Assembly: GCA_016285355.1 (NCBI GenBank)
Contig: JAEEQP010000024.1
Span: forward strand, 1 to 58,687
Length of the DNA: 58,687 nucleotides
Direction of reading: 5' to 3'
Source of the DNA: Bacteroidales bacterium
Lineage (GTDB): Bacteria > Bacteroidota > Bacteroidia > Bacteroidales > F082
Each line of letters begins with the position of its first letter. Within the stretch, counting starts at the first letter, position 1. The translations under genes were made by a program, and so were the position numbers. The notes beneath the pieces are model-generated. The model did no database searches and was not told where the DNA came from. It saw only the letters and a program-made list of their open reading frames with translations. This document shows, piece after piece, positions 10,186 through 18,911 of this stretch.

Positions 10186-10280
10186 ACAATTTCAATTATG
10201 ACGCAAAACTACAAAAAACATCAATTCGCCGCCACTTTTACATTTTCTTTTCAAATTTGTCGTACTTTTGTTTGCTGAAA

Positions 10281-10308
10281 CTGGGTTGCTTCGTCCCTCG
10301 CAGTGACG
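10281..10308. repeat. Half copy of palindromic repeat family C
   Basis: ggttgcttcgtccctcgcag followed by tgacg matches, in reverse orientation, one arm of the 73-bp element at 52764-52836, with one or two substitutions. The second arm is absent. Confidence 0.6.
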
Positions 10309-10339
10309 CAAAGCGACAAAATAGTCCAGCAAAAAATAG

Positions 10340-10381
10340 AATCTTAAATCTTTGAATATTAAATCTTTAAATCAACAAATA
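10340..10381 (+). repeat. A/T-rich periodic leader of the prolyl oligopeptidase gene
   Basis: Units aatcttaa, atctttga, atattaaa, tctttaaa precede the start codon at 10382. It closely resembles the leader of the MFS gene at 4582-4624. A plus-strand TACTTTTG at 10263-10270 may be the promoter -7 box further upstream. Confidence 0.5.
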
Positions 10382-12535
10382 ATGAAAAAACTCACCTTAT
10401 TGATTATGGGCAGCATGATTACCCTTTTCGGCTGCAACCAACAACCGCAGCCCGCTGAACGCTATTCCGTCAAGGCTTATCCCGAGACACGCATGGACGA
10501 AACCGTCGTTGACGACTACTTCGGAACGAAGGTCGCCGACCCGTACCGTTGGCTCGAAAACGACACCTCCGCCGAGACCGCGAAATGGGTCAAGGCGCAG
10601 ACAGAGGTCACCAACGACTACCTGAGCCACATCCCCTTCCGTAGTGCCCTCAAGGACCGCCTGACGGAAATCGTCAATTATGAGCGCTACAGCACTCCTT
10701 CGAAGAAACACGGCCGTTACATCTATTCGAAGAACGACGGCCTCCAAAACCAAAGCGTCATCTACATGCAAGAGACGCTTGACGGTGAGCCTACCGTACT
10801 CTTGGACCCCAACAAACTCTCCGACGACGGCACCGTCTCCTTGGGCGGCATCAGTTTCTCCAACGACGGCAAATACATGGCCTACTACATCCAACGCAGC
10901 GGCTCCGATTGGGTTGAGATATACGTGAAGGACATGGCCACCCTCGAACTCCTCCCCGACCACATTGAATGGGCCAAGTTCACGGGAGCCTCGTGGTACA
11001 AGGACGGCTTCTTCTACGCCGCCTACGACCGCCCCGAGGAAGGTAAGGAGTTCAGCAATGTGAACGAGAACCACAAGATATATTACCACAAGCTCGGCAC
11101 GCCGCAGGAACAAGATGAGCTCTTCTATAGTAACCCTGCCCAGCCACGCTATTTCCACCAAGTTGACCTCACCGAGGATGAGCATTACATGTTCCTCTTC
11201 GAAAGCGGTCAAGGCGCAGGCAGCACCCTGTGGATCAGAGACATGCAAGACCCGAATGGCAAGTTTGTGCAGATTGCCGATGACATGGACTATCAATACG
11301 GTCCCATAGACGTGATTGACGATGTGCTGTACATCTTCACCAACTATAACGCCCCCAAGGGCCGTATCTGCCGCGTGTCAGCCAAGACCCCGCAAATGGA
11401 GAACTGGGTCGATGTGATTCCCGAAGGTGAAAACGTCATCGCTGGCATCAGCCTCGCCAACGGCAAGATGATTGTCACCTACGACAAAGACGCCGCCAAC
11501 CACGCTTACGTTTACACTATGGACGGCGAGCAACTCCACGAAATCGCCTTGCCCACCTACGGTTCAGTCGGTTTCAGCAGCCGCTACGAGGAACCCGAAG
11601 TGTTCTATGCCTTCACTTCTTTCACTTTCCCGACCACGATTTACACCTACAACATCGACGACAACACCTCCACCGTGTTCCGTGCGCCTGCCATCGATTT
11701 CAAGTCGGATGATTACGAGACAGAACAAGTCTTCGTCACCTCGAAGGACGGCGCCCAAGTACCCATGTTCCTGACCTACAAGAAGGGCTTGCAGAAGGAC
11801 GGCACCAACCCCACCCTACTTTATGGTTACGGTGGTTTCAACATCACACTGAACCCTGGCTTCAGCACCTCGCGTCTGCCCTTCATTGAGAATGGTGGCA
11901 TCTACGCCCAGATGAACCTGCGCGGCGGTAATGAATACGGTGAGGAATGGCATATCGCTGGCACTAAGTTACAGAAACAGAACGTCTTCGACGACTGCAT
12001 CGCCTGCGCGGAATACCTTATCAATAACAAATACACCTCACCCAAGTACTTGGCATTGAACGGTGGCTCGAACGGTGGTCTGCTCGTCGGTGCCGTCGTC
12101 AACCAGCGTCCTGACCTCTTTGGCGTGGCCGTACCGCAAGTCGGCGTGATGGACATGCTGCGTTACCACCTCTTCACCATCGGCTGGAACTGGGCTAGCG
12201 ACTACGGCACCAGCGAGGACGACGAAGCCATGTTCAAGGCTTTGTATGCCTACTCGCCGCTGCACACCATCCAAAGCGGTGAGAATGTACACTATCCCGC
12301 CATCATGGTCACCACTGCCGACCACGACGACCGTGTGGTGCCCGCCCATAGCTTCAAGTATGCAGCCGCCCTGCAAGCTGCCCAGACTGGACCAGAGCCC
12401 AAAATCATCCGCATTGACACCAAAGCAGGACACGGTGGTGGCAAGCCCATCTCTAAGGTTTTGGAGGAACAGGCTGACATTTATTCGTTCATCCTGTATA
12501 ATATGGGGCTGACTTATCCAAAGGACGCGAAATAA
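10382..12535 (+). CDS. Prolyl oligopeptidase family serine peptidase, lipoprotein
   Basis: S9A peptidase cutting short peptides after proline. The ATG at 10382 (MKKLTLLIMGSMITLFGC) gives a lipoprotein signal with the lipobox Cys at residue 18, preferred over the in-frame ATG at 10352 inside the periodic leader. YPETRMDETVVDDYFGTKVADPYRWLE opens the mature protein as in typical POPs, then a seven-bladed propeller, then the hydrolase domain. Catalytic residues are Ser about 563 in GGSNGGLL, Asp about 650 in DHDDRVVPAHS and His about 684 in AGHGGG. The 717-residue length is normal. It is probably periplasmic or surface attached, for peptide scavenging. Confidence 0.94.
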   Translation: MKKLTLLIMGSMITLFGCNQQPQPAERYSVKAYPETRMDETVVDDYFGTKVADPYRWLENDTSAETAKWVKAQTEVTNDYLSHIPFRSALKDRLTEIVNYERYSTPSKKHGRYIYSKNDGLQNQSVIYMQETLDGEPTVLLDPNKLSDDGTVSLGGISFSNDGKYMAYYIQRSGSDWVEIYVKDMATLELLPDHIEWAKFTGASWYKDGFFYAAYDRPEEGKEFSNVNENHKIYYHKLGTPQEQDELFYSNPAQPRYFHQVDLTEDEHYMFLFESGQGAGSTLWIRDMQDPNGKFVQIADDMDYQYGPIDVIDDVLYIFTNYNAPKGRICRVSAKTPQMENWVDVIPEGENVIAGISLANGKMIVTYDKDAANHAYVYTMDGEQLHEIALPTYGSVGFSSRYEEPEVFYAFTSFTFPTTIYTYNIDDNTSTVFRAPAIDFKSDDYETEQVFVTSKDGAQVPMFLTYKKGLQKDGTNPTLLYGYGGFNITLNPGFSTSRLPFIENGGIYAQMNLRGGNEYGEEWHIAGTKLQKQNVFDDCIACAEYLINNKYTSPKYLALNGGSNGGLLVGAVVNQRPDLFGVAVPQVGVMDMLRYHLFTIGWNWASDYGTSEDDEAMFKALYAYSPLHTIQSGENVHYPAIMVTTADHDDRVVPAHSFKYAAALQAAQTGPEPKIIRIDTKAGHGGGKPISKVLEEQADIYSFILYNMGLTYPKDAK

Positions 12536-12547
12536 TCGCGTCCTTTT
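12520..12547 (+). terminator. Terminator overlapping the stop codon; family A-like palindrome
   Basis: An 11-bp perfect stem, aaaggacgcga (12520-12530) and tcgcgtccttt (12536-12546), has a 5-base loop that contains the TAA stop of the peptidase gene, and is followed by a short T-run. The stem core gacgcga/tcgcgtc is shared with repeat family A. Confidence 0.7.
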
Positions 12548-12571
12548 GTGCTGTTTTTCAAAGAAATTGAG

Positions 12572-12579
12572 TATATTTG
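12572..12579 (+). promoter_or_regulatory. Candidate -7 box (TATATTTG) of the DUF6922/AbiEii-like pair
   Basis: A perfect TAnnTTTG 24 bases before the DUF6922 start codon and directly after the preceding terminator. It gives the toxin-antitoxin-like pair its own transcription. Confidence 0.5.
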
Positions 12580-12602
12580 CATTCAGAAACAAGAAGAAAA
12601 CC

Positions 12603-12920
12603 ATGCTTTTCGACGATTATAGGCAACATCAGGATTCCGTCATTCGGCCTTCGCTTTTGTGGGAATACGACTTGAGCGATTTCGATTGGCAGGACATGCG
12701 CAATGTGGTGGTGCAACGTGTGTTGGAGCGTGGCCGCATGGACGATTACTACGCCATGCTCAACCTATACGGTCGTGAAGGCGTTCGCGAAGCCTTGCGG
12801 ATGATACCCTACATGAACCGAAAAGACATGAATTTCGCTTGTTTTGTCTTTGGCTTGAAAAAAGAGGAATTGGGATGTTACACTATGAGACCATCGCGCC
12901 CGCTACACGGGAGCTTCTGA
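12603..12920 (+). CDS. DUF6922-type protein, putative antitoxin of an AbiEii-like module
   Basis: The start is placed at the ATG at 12603 (MLFDDYRQHQDSVIRPSLLWEYDLS), giving about 105 residues. PSLLWEYDLSDFDWQDMRNVVVQRVLERG is the conserved core of the Bacteroidetes family found directly upstream of nucleotidyltransferase toxins. The RVLERGR.DDYYAMLNLYG region looks like a small helical DNA-binding or partner-binding segment. Its last 46 bases overlap the next gene, so the two are translationally coupled. The role as antitoxin is inferred from position and not from any catalytic motif. Confidence 0.75.
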   Translation: MLFDDYRQHQDSVIRPSLLWEYDLSDFDWQDMRNVVVQRVLERGRMDDYYAMLNLYGREGVREALRMIPYMNRKDMNFACFVFGLKKEELGCYTMRPSRPLHGSF

Positions 12921-13510
12921 ATAGGCTGATGTCTGACGACCGCCTGCAAGACTTTATCCTTGTGGGCGGCACGTCACTCGCGTTACAATTGGGACACCGT
13001 TTGAGTGTTGACTTGGACTTGTTTACCGATGCCGATTTTGATGCTGAGAATCTGAAAGCCTATTTGGACAAAAACTATCATTTCCAAGCCGATTTTATGG
13101 AGCGCAGTACCGTGAAAGGCGAAATCAATGGTGTTCAGATTGATTGCATTGCGCATTGCTATCCTTGGCTAAAACCTTTCAGAATGGAAGGCAATTGGCG
13201 ATTAGGTGATTTAGAGGACATTGCCGCCATGAAACTCAATGCTATTGCTGGAAACGGTACTCGCATTAAGGATTTCATTGACATGGCTTACCTATCATCG
13301 GTGTTTTCTTTGCAGCAGATGCTTGGTTTCTATGAGCAAAAGTACCATTCCAACACGCTAATGCCTCTCAAAGGGCTCATTTTCTTTGACGACATCAACA
13401 GAAATGAACCTGTGCGCATGGCAGATGGAAAGCCTTTACAATGGAAACGCATTGAGAAGCGATTGCTGATGATGGACCGCAATCCTGAACGTGTTTTTGA
13501 AGCTTTGTAG
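12875..13510 (+). CDS. AbiEii/AbiGii-like nucleotidyltransferase toxin
   Basis: A 211-residue protein from the ATG at 12875 (MLHYETIAPATRELL). LVGGTSLALQLGHRLSVDLD around residues 29-48 holds the GGTxL nucleotide-binding turn and the SxDLD metal-binding aspartates of the AbiEii family, and DLEDIAAMKLNAIAGNGTRIKDFIDM near residue 112 is the conserved C-terminal helix with Lys/Arg/Asp. AbiE-type toxins transfer nucleotides onto tRNA or other substrates and can act in abortive phage infection. It is paired and overlapping with the DUF6922 gene. An earlier in-frame codon at 12839 lies deep inside the upstream gene and is not favoured. Confidence 0.82.
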   Translation: MLHYETIAPATRELLNRLMSDDRLQDFILVGGTSLALQLGHRLSVDLDLFTDADFDAENLKAYLDKNYHFQADFMERSTVKGEINGVQIDCIAHCYPWLKPFRMEGNWRLGDLEDIAAMKLNAIAGNGTRIKDFIDMAYLSSVFSLQQMLGFYEQKYHSNTLMPLKGLIFFDDINRNEPVRMADGKPLQWKRIEKRLLMMDRNPERVFEAL

Positions 13511-13525
13511 AAAAATGAAAATCAA

Positions 13526-14662
13526 ATGAAGAAACATCTAGCTCTCATAGCATTTGTTCTTGGCTTCATTTCTATGTATGCCCAAGAAACCACTTTTTGG
13601 GGGAAAGTCAACCACTTTCTGACCAAACCTGCTGTGGTCGATACGGCGAACATTCTTCAACGTCCAGCCAGTTTCTCATTAGGATTGTTCACCACAGGAC
13701 AAAAGGCGGGCTTTGATGTGGATGTCAATTTCGGCATCGATATGTACGATTTTGGCTGGTTTTCAGGTGTATCGGAATACAGCCTCAGCGAAAACATTTG
13801 CACGAAAATCGGCCTCGAAGCTGGTTACGGTAATGTCAGTCTCGGCTATGGCATCGAAGTGGGTCCAAAAAGTGCTTGGAAAAAGAGCGCACTCGCATTC
13901 AACATCCTTGGGAAGTCTTGGGGCGTACACCTTAACTACTTCAAAATCAGCAATCAGTTCAAATCGAGCCTGACGATTGGAACTGAGGGAAGCGAGGGGT
14001 ATATGCATTATGACACCATCGCGGATGAATTGGCCGTACTGAGAAACTTTACCATTGACGGATATTATGTCTTCAATAACAAGAGATTTGCCTATCCAGC
14101 CGCCTATAAGATGAGCCTAATCCAACGCCACACGGCAGGCTCGTGGATGCTGACGGCACGCTATATGCAAGGCAGTTTGTACAACTCTCCTGAAGCCTCC
14201 ATGGATTCATACAACATGGTGGATTGTTTCAACACGATGCAAGCTTCGATTGGTGGCGGCTACTCGGTCAATTTTGTGCTTTGGCACAAAGACCCCGTGG
14301 GACCTCGTAACGAAGGGCTCCGCAACCTCACCGTCAACTTGACTGCCATGCCTATGATTACAGTGTTCAATTACCTGAAAACCAATACATACCAATACGA
14401 TGAGGATGGGCAATACAGCGGCGAGAAAGTCTCAAAAGTGCTATGCTATCCCATGCCCAACTACATAGGAAGTGCCGCAGCCAGTCTTATTTTAGGACGA
14501 GTTTATTTATCGGCCCAATTCACCTACAACTGGTTCTATTTCCGCAGCAACGATGCTTTCAACGAAAAACATTTGGACATTCCGGAATACTTGGACGACC
14601 TCAGTTATCGCAGTGCTTTCCACGATTGGATGCTGAAAGGACTATTGGTGTACAAGCTCTAA
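13526..14662 (+). CDS. Exported outer-membrane-like protein, possibly DUF4421 family
   Basis: A 378-residue protein with a signal peptide (MKKHLALIAFVLGFISMYAQ) and alternating beta-strand-like segments rich in Tyr, Gly and Ser, ending in a basic/hydrophobic strand (LLVYKL). These are hallmarks of an outer-membrane barrel. VNHFLTKPAVVDTANI near residue 28 recalls the N-terminus of DUF4421 proteins, but I cannot confirm that. It starts 15 bases after the AbiEii-like stop and converges, with a 3-base gap, on the metallophosphoesterase gene. The function is unknown. Confidence 0.65.
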   Translation: MKKHLALIAFVLGFISMYAQETTFWGKVNHFLTKPAVVDTANILQRPASFSLGLFTTGQKAGFDVDVNFGIDMYDFGWFSGVSEYSLSENICTKIGLEAGYGNVSLGYGIEVGPKSAWKKSALAFNILGKSWGVHLNYFKISNQFKSSLTIGTEGSEGYMHYDTIADELAVLRNFTIDGYYVFNNKRFAYPAAYKMSLIQRHTAGSWMLTARYMQGSLYNSPEASMDSYNMVDCFNTMQASIGGGYSVNFVLWHKDPVGPRNEGLRNLTVNLTAMPMITVFNYLKTNTYQYDEDGQYSGEKVSKVLCYPMPNYIGSAAASLILGRVYLSAQFTYNWFYFRSNDAFNEKHLDIPEYLDDLSYRSAFHDWMLKGLLVYKL

Positions 14663-14665
14663 ATC

Positions 14666-15574
14666 TCATTCAATTTCCAATTCCTCATACACATAAGTGA
14701 CCTTCTTCCCTACATTAACCACCAAATAACTTGGTTTCCCGCCATCGTTGAGGTTGTCAGTCATCACGTACTGCACGCCGCCGAACTGACGCTGCTCGCG
14801 CATGTGGAAATGGCCCATCAGTACCAACTCTACATTGTTGCGGCTCATCAGGTCCATGAAAGCGTATTGTTCGTCTTGTGGCAAGTTGGCTGCTGGTGTG
14901 GTGGTGTAGTTGTATGAGGTGCGGAACATCCAGTTGTGGCTGATGACGAAGCAATGGCGGTATTCTTTACGATGCTCAAGTTGTTCTTCCAACCACTTCG
15001 TCTGACGTTGGCCGAAAGTGCCGTTGCCCGAATCCAACAAAATGTAAAGGTCTTTATAACCGCCAACCGTCTTCACGGTCACGGTGTAAGTCGAAGTGTG
15101 GAAATATTGCTTATAGTATTTGGCGCAATCATAATACACATCATGGTTGCCAAGGACGGTGAAACAAGGATCGTTTTTAGCTTGGGTCTCGGCGTTGAAA
15201 CGCATGGAGGAATCTACCCTTCTATAGCCTGCCTCACCGCTTTCGTTGACCAAGTCGCCCACAAGAAGAGAGAAAATGGCCTTGGGGTCATTGCGTTCGG
15301 CAGTGAGGTACTTGTACAAACGGTCTTTGGGACCCTGTAACTCGAAATCGTCACGGTCGGAATAGTGAGAGTCGGAGGTAGAATAAATACGATACTCGTC
15401 TGGAACGTTCTCGATAACAGGCATTTCGTGCTGGGCATCATAGTCGAGCCAGTCGGCCACCCGCTCTTCGGTGTCGCTGCGGTCGACGACCATTCCAAGG
15501 ATGTCAAGACGGTTGCAGCCTGTCATTAGAATCATTGCAGCAGCGGTTAATATAATAAGGTGTAATTTTTTCAT
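14666..15574 (-). CDS. Metallophosphoesterase lipoprotein
   Basis: A 302-residue calcineurin-like phosphoesterase with a lipoprotein signal, MKKLHLIILTAAAMILMTGC, Cys at 20. The metal-binding series is present: STSDSHY near residue 70 (first Asp and His), LVGDLVNE near 110, LGNHDVYY near 142, VISHNWMF near 211, and GHFHM near 255. The first motif is DSH rather than the commoner DxH within GDxH context, still compatible with metal binding. It is predicted to be exported and membrane anchored. The substrate (nucleotide, phospholipid or phosphodiester) cannot be told. Its 3' end meets the convergent envelope gene. Confidence 0.85.
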   Translation of the reverse strand: MKKLHLIILTAAAMILMTGCNRLDILGMVVDRSDTEERVADWLDYDAQHEMPVIENVPDEYRIYSTSDSHYSDRDDFELQGPKDRLYKYLTAERNDPKAIFSLLVGDLVNESGEAGYRRVDSSMRFNAETQAKNDPCFTVLGNHDVYYDCAKYYKQYFHTSTYTVTVKTVGGYKDLYILLDSGNGTFGQRQTKWLEEQLEHRKEYRHCFVISHNWMFRTSYNYTTTPAANLPQDEQYAFMDLMSRNNVELVLMGHFHMREQRQFGGVQYVMTDNLNDGGKPSYLVVNVGKKVTYVYEELEIE

Positions 15575-15649
15575 GATTTCAGTTTTATCAAGAATTAGAG
15601 AATTATTTCGTTGAATTTTTGAAAATTAGAGACAAAATCACAAGCGATT

Positions 15650-16342
15650 TTAAGGTTTCCAAATCAGTCCTACATTGCCAAACCAGCCGTTGTATTGCGC
15701 TGACAGATTGAGCACGCCGCAAGGATGCACTCCCACTTCAGATGTCAGGCGCAGGCCATTGCCGAAATCGTAATAGCCGTTCACGCTATAGAAAAACAGT
15801 GTAAAACGCTCGATGACAAAATCCCTGTAATTGGACACTCGTGCACCCACGTTCCAAGGATGCTCCTGGTCAAATAGGTTGCCTTCCACGCAAAAAGTGA
15901 CATTCATCGGTTCTAATACTGCATCCATGCCGCCATTCTTGCGTAACGGAATAGGTGCCGTATAACGGTTAGTCAAGCCGAACTGGAAATTGAAATGACG
16001 GTTGCGCCACCCCAAGTCCAACACAGCGTTGAACTCCTGCAATTTGTAATTGGGGAACAAGCGATAGAGATAGCGGTTCTCCAAATAGAGTGTACCACTT
16101 TTTGCTTTGAGCAAATCCACCTGATATTGCAGGTTGACGGAATAGCGGCCCAAAGTTGTGGCTTGGAGCCCTAACCCGATGTTAAAATTGTTGGCTAATT
16201 GGTAGTCGCCCAACAAAGCCAACGATGCACTACTTCCTGAAGTACGCGTGTAGTCGTACTCGCCGTAAGTCCGCAAAGTCCACTGCGCCCTTGCGGTAAA
16301 AGCAAAGAGCAGCAGACCGAGAGTGATTAAAACTTTCTTCAT
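15650..16342 (-). CDS. Small outer-membrane beta-barrel-like protein
   Basis: The start is placed at the ATG at 16340-16342, giving MKKVLITLGLLLFAFTARAQ as signal peptide and 230 residues; the frame extends further upstream but lacks a signal there. The mature part is a series of short amphipathic strands (YGEYDYTRTSG, YQVDLLKAKSGTLYLENRYLYR, FNFQFGLTNRY, LNLSAQYNGWFGNVGLIWKP) ending in an aromatic strand and Pro, as in 10-12 strand porin-like barrels. A minus-strand TACTTTTG at 16361-16368 may be its -7 box. No family name is recognised with confidence. Confidence 0.65.
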   Translation of the reverse strand: MKKVLITLGLLLFAFTARAQWTLRTYGEYDYTRTSGSSASLALLGDYQLANNFNIGLGLQATTLGRYSVNLQYQVDLLKAKSGTLYLENRYLYRLFPNYKLQEFNAVLDLGWRNRHFNFQFGLTNRYTAPIPLRKNGGMDAVLEPMNVTFCVEGNLFDQEHPWNVGARVSNYRDFVIERFTLFFYSVNGYYDFGNGLRLTSEVGVHPCGVLNLSAQYNGWFGNVGLIWKP

Positions 16343-16411
16343 AGATTCAAAATTTGGGTGCAAAAGTAAGGAAAAGTCATCATCAAACTCAAGACGGTAC
16401 TTCTTTTTTCC

Positions 16412-16419
16412 TATTTTTG
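16412..16419 (+). promoter_or_regulatory. Candidate -7 box (TATTTTTG) of the T9SS cargo gene
   Basis: A perfect TAnnTTTG 24 bases before the start codon at 16444. It is back to back with the candidate minus-strand TACTTTTG at 16361-16368, so the gap 16343-16443 appears to be a divergent promoter region. Confidence 0.45.
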
Positions 16420-16443
16420 CGACTTTATTGACAAGCATAAAAT

Positions 16444-18852
16444 ATGAACCACATTCACAAAAGTTTTTTTACATTGTTCGTTTTCAGTTTTTTAAGTTTT
16501 AATCTTTCCGCACAATATGGCCCTCAGTTCGACAACCGAGGTTTTGAACAATGGACCACACGAGAGGAATCTTCCGTCAGCGAGCCAGTACATTGGCATT
16601 CGGGCGGCACAGCAACAGGCAGTTTTGCGGGCTTTTTATCGAGCCAAATTGAGCAATCCAACCATTTGCGTCCAGGTTCTTCGGGAAGCAAAAGCGTACG
16701 CATTTTCCCTACGAGTCTCTTGGGAATTACTGCCAACGGCACCCTCACCAATGGTCGCATAAATGCCGGTAGTATGTCGGCAACAGGTTCGGGCAATTAC
16801 AATTATACACAGCGTGCTGAAAATGCATTCAACACCCCCATAAGCCAGCTCCCGGACTCACTCTCCATTTGGGTATGTTTTCGCAGTCAAAGCTCGACCG
16901 ACAAGGCTCAAGTGAAGGCCGTCGTCCATGGCAATGCCGATTATAAATTGATTGCCAATGGCACTGAAGAGCCTGCCGATATGCATGTGGCCACGGCGGA
17001 ACAGCGGTTTACACGAACCTCAACAAACGGCGGAGCTTACAATTGGACCAGATTAAGCATTCCTTTTATTAATAATGGTCCATGCACAGATGTACGCTAC
17101 CTGCTCCTCATGGCCACCACAAACGAAAATCCTGGTCAAGGCAGCACCAACGACGACCTTTTTGTAGATGACGTGCTGCTCATATACAACCAAAGCTTGA
17201 CGTTGGGACAATTGAACTCTAACCAATGGACAATAGGCTCCTCGGTCACTCTGTCTTTCACATTGACGGGAACGATGTCGCCAGACAACCTGAACGCTTC
17301 GGCCAACCAAGTCATCGCCCAACTTTCCGATGCCAATGGCAACTTCAGCAATCCCACTGTGTTGGGCAGTGTCACCACCAATACCAGCGGCAGTATCACT
17401 GCACAAGTGCCAAACGTATCCGCAGGCCAGTACCAAATCCGTGTCATCTCCACCAACTATCCCATGATTGGACAGAACATCCAAACGGTTTCCATCATCG
17501 AGGACACCTTCACCGTCAATGTTTCGGCCAATCCTAATGAAGGCGGCACGGTGAGCGGAAGTGGCACCTACTCCAACGGACAAAGCTGCACCGTATCGGC
17601 CACAGCCAACAACGGCTATTCCTTCACCAACTGGACGGAGAATGGCAATGTGGTCTCCACCAATGCCAACTATACCTTTACCGTGAACGCTAACCGCACT
17701 TTGGTGGCCAACTTCACTCTCAATTCCTACACCATTACCGCCACCGCTAACCCAACTGCAGGCGGCACGGTGACTGGCGGCGGCAGCTACAATTATGGAG
17801 CCTCATGCGCCTTGACAGCAACAGCCAACCAAGGATATACCTTCACCAACTGGACCGAGAATGGCAACGTGGTTTCCACCAACGCCAACTACACCTTTAC
17901 CGTGAATGCCAACCGCACTTTGGTGGCCAATTTCACTGCTAACACTTACACCATCAACGTGTCGGCCAATCCCTCCAATGGCGGTACGGTCAGTGGCAGC
18001 GGCACATACACACACGGACAAAGTTGCACCGTCGTGGCCACTGCCAACACAGGTTTCGCGTTTACCAACTGGACGGAAAATGGCAACGTAGTTTCCACCA
18101 ACGCCAGTTATACCTTTACTGTGAATTCCAACAGCACTTTGGTGGCCAACTTCACAGCTAACACATACACTATCAACGTGTCGGCCAATCCCTCCAACGG
18201 CGGTACGGTCAGTGGCAGTGGCACATACACATACGGACAAAGCTGCACCGTCGTGGCTACTGCCAACACAGGCTTCACTTTCACCAACTGGACGGAGAAC
18301 GGCAATTTGGTTTCCACAAATACCAATTACACCTTCACTGTGACAGGTAACCGTAACCTTGTGGCCAACTTCTCCACCAACGCCCATACCATCACTGCCA
18401 TTGCCGAACCAAGCGATGGCGGCACGATAAGAGGTGCAGGCAACTATGAGTATGGTGCTTCCTGTACCTTGACAGCAACGGCCAATGAAGGTTACAACTT
18501 TGTTGAGTGGACGAAGGACGGTGTTCAGGTTTCCACAGATGCCAGTTACACCTTCACCGTGACGGCCTCGGAGACTTACGTGGCGTATTTCCAAGAGGAT
18601 GACTCTGTTGAGGATCACATGATAGCAAGCCAAATCTTCCCCAATCCGTTCACATCAGTTTTGAGCATTACCACGGAACAAATTCCTCAAAGCATTCGCG
18701 TATATGATATCTATAGCCGTTTGCTGAAAGAACAAACCGTTTCATCGCAGCAGTTCGACCTCGATTTGAGCGGACTGGCTAAAGGCGCATATCTGCTACA
18801 AATCGATTACGGTGACAGCCGAAGCGTGCATCGGATAATGAAAGCCGAATAA
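16444..18852 (+). CDS. Secreted PCMD-like / InlB-type repeat protein with T9SS sorting domain
   Basis: An 802-residue exported protein. Residues 1-23 are a signal peptide. Residues 25-255 resemble the PCMD carbohydrate-associated domain (FDNRGFEQWTT, LPDSLSIWVCFRS, DDLFVDDVLLIYN). Residues about 354-718 are five tandem copies of a 73-residue InlB-B-type repeat (ANPSNGGTVSGSGTY...FTNWTENG..VST...TFTV...LVANF). Residues about 728-802 form a T9SS type A sorting domain (SQIFPNPFTSVLSI, IRVYDIYSRLL, LSGLAKGAYLLQI, HRIMKAE). It should be secreted through the type IX system and attached at the surface, perhaps for glycan binding or adhesion. The repeat period is exactly 219 bp at DNA level. Confidence 0.88.
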   Translation: MNHIHKSFFTLFVFSFLSFNLSAQYGPQFDNRGFEQWTTREESSVSEPVHWHSGGTATGSFAGFLSSQIEQSNHLRPGSSGSKSVRIFPTSLLGITANGTLTNGRINAGSMSATGSGNYNYTQRAENAFNTPISQLPDSLSIWVCFRSQSSTDKAQVKAVVHGNADYKLIANGTEEPADMHVATAEQRFTRTSTNGGAYNWTRLSIPFINNGPCTDVRYLLLMATTNENPGQGSTNDDLFVDDVLLIYNQSLTLGQLNSNQWTIGSSVTLSFTLTGTMSPDNLNASANQVIAQLSDANGNFSNPTVLGSVTTNTSGSITAQVPNVSAGQYQIRVISTNYPMIGQNIQTVSIIEDTFTVNVSANPNEGGTVSGSGTYSNGQSCTVSATANNGYSFTNWTENGNVVSTNANYTFTVNANRTLVANFTLNSYTITATANPTAGGTVTGGGSYNYGASCALTATANQGYTFTNWTENGNVVSTNANYTFTVNANRTLVANFTANTYTINVSANPSNGGTVSGSGTYTHGQSCTVVATANTGFAFTNWTENGNVVSTNASYTFTVNSNSTLVANFTANTYTINVSANPSNGGTVSGSGTYTYGQSCTVVATANTGFTFTNWTENGNLVSTNTNYTFTVTGNRNLVANFSTNAHTITAIAEPSDGGTIRGAGNYEYGASCTLTATANEGYNFVEWTKDGVQVSTDASYTFTVTASETYVAYFQEDDSVEDHMIASQIFPNPFTSVLSITTEQIPQSIRVYDIYSRLLKEQTVSSQQFDLDLSGLAKGAYLLQIDYGDSRSVHRIMKAE
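17503..18597 (+). repeat. Five in-frame tandem repeats of 219 bp
   Basis: Copies start at 17503, 17722, 17941, 18160 and 18379, each exactly 219 bases. Copies 3 and 4 are nearly identical over their first 110 bases, while copies 1 and 5 are the most diverged. The array encodes the InlB-B-type repeats of the T9SS cargo protein. Confidence 0.9.
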
Positions 18853-18855
18853 AAC

Positions 18856-18897
18856 AGAAATCGCGGCGAGATCAACCTCATCGCGATTTTCTTTTTC
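18856..18897. terminator. Bidirectional terminator between the T9SS cargo gene and sodB
   Basis: aaatcgcg (18858-18865) pairs with cgcgattt (18882-18889), followed by a T-rich run on the plus strand and A-rich sequence on the left. It serves the convergent genes ending at 18852 and 18912. Confidence 0.65.
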
Positions 18898-18911
18898 AGT
18901 CATACTAACGT

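Noticed and set aside
10397..11296. A 299-codon open frame on the minus strand
   Set aside because: It lies fully inside the prolyl oligopeptidase gene in antisense, with composition expected of a shadow frame, no signal and no recognisable domain.
17503..18597. Possible CRISPR or satellite array
   Set aside because: The repeats are 219 bp, in frame and without spacers; they encode InlB-B-type domains.
17803..18633. A 276-codon minus-strand open frame with internal repeats
   Set aside because: Antisense of the 219-bp repeat array; the repeats in it only reflect the real array.
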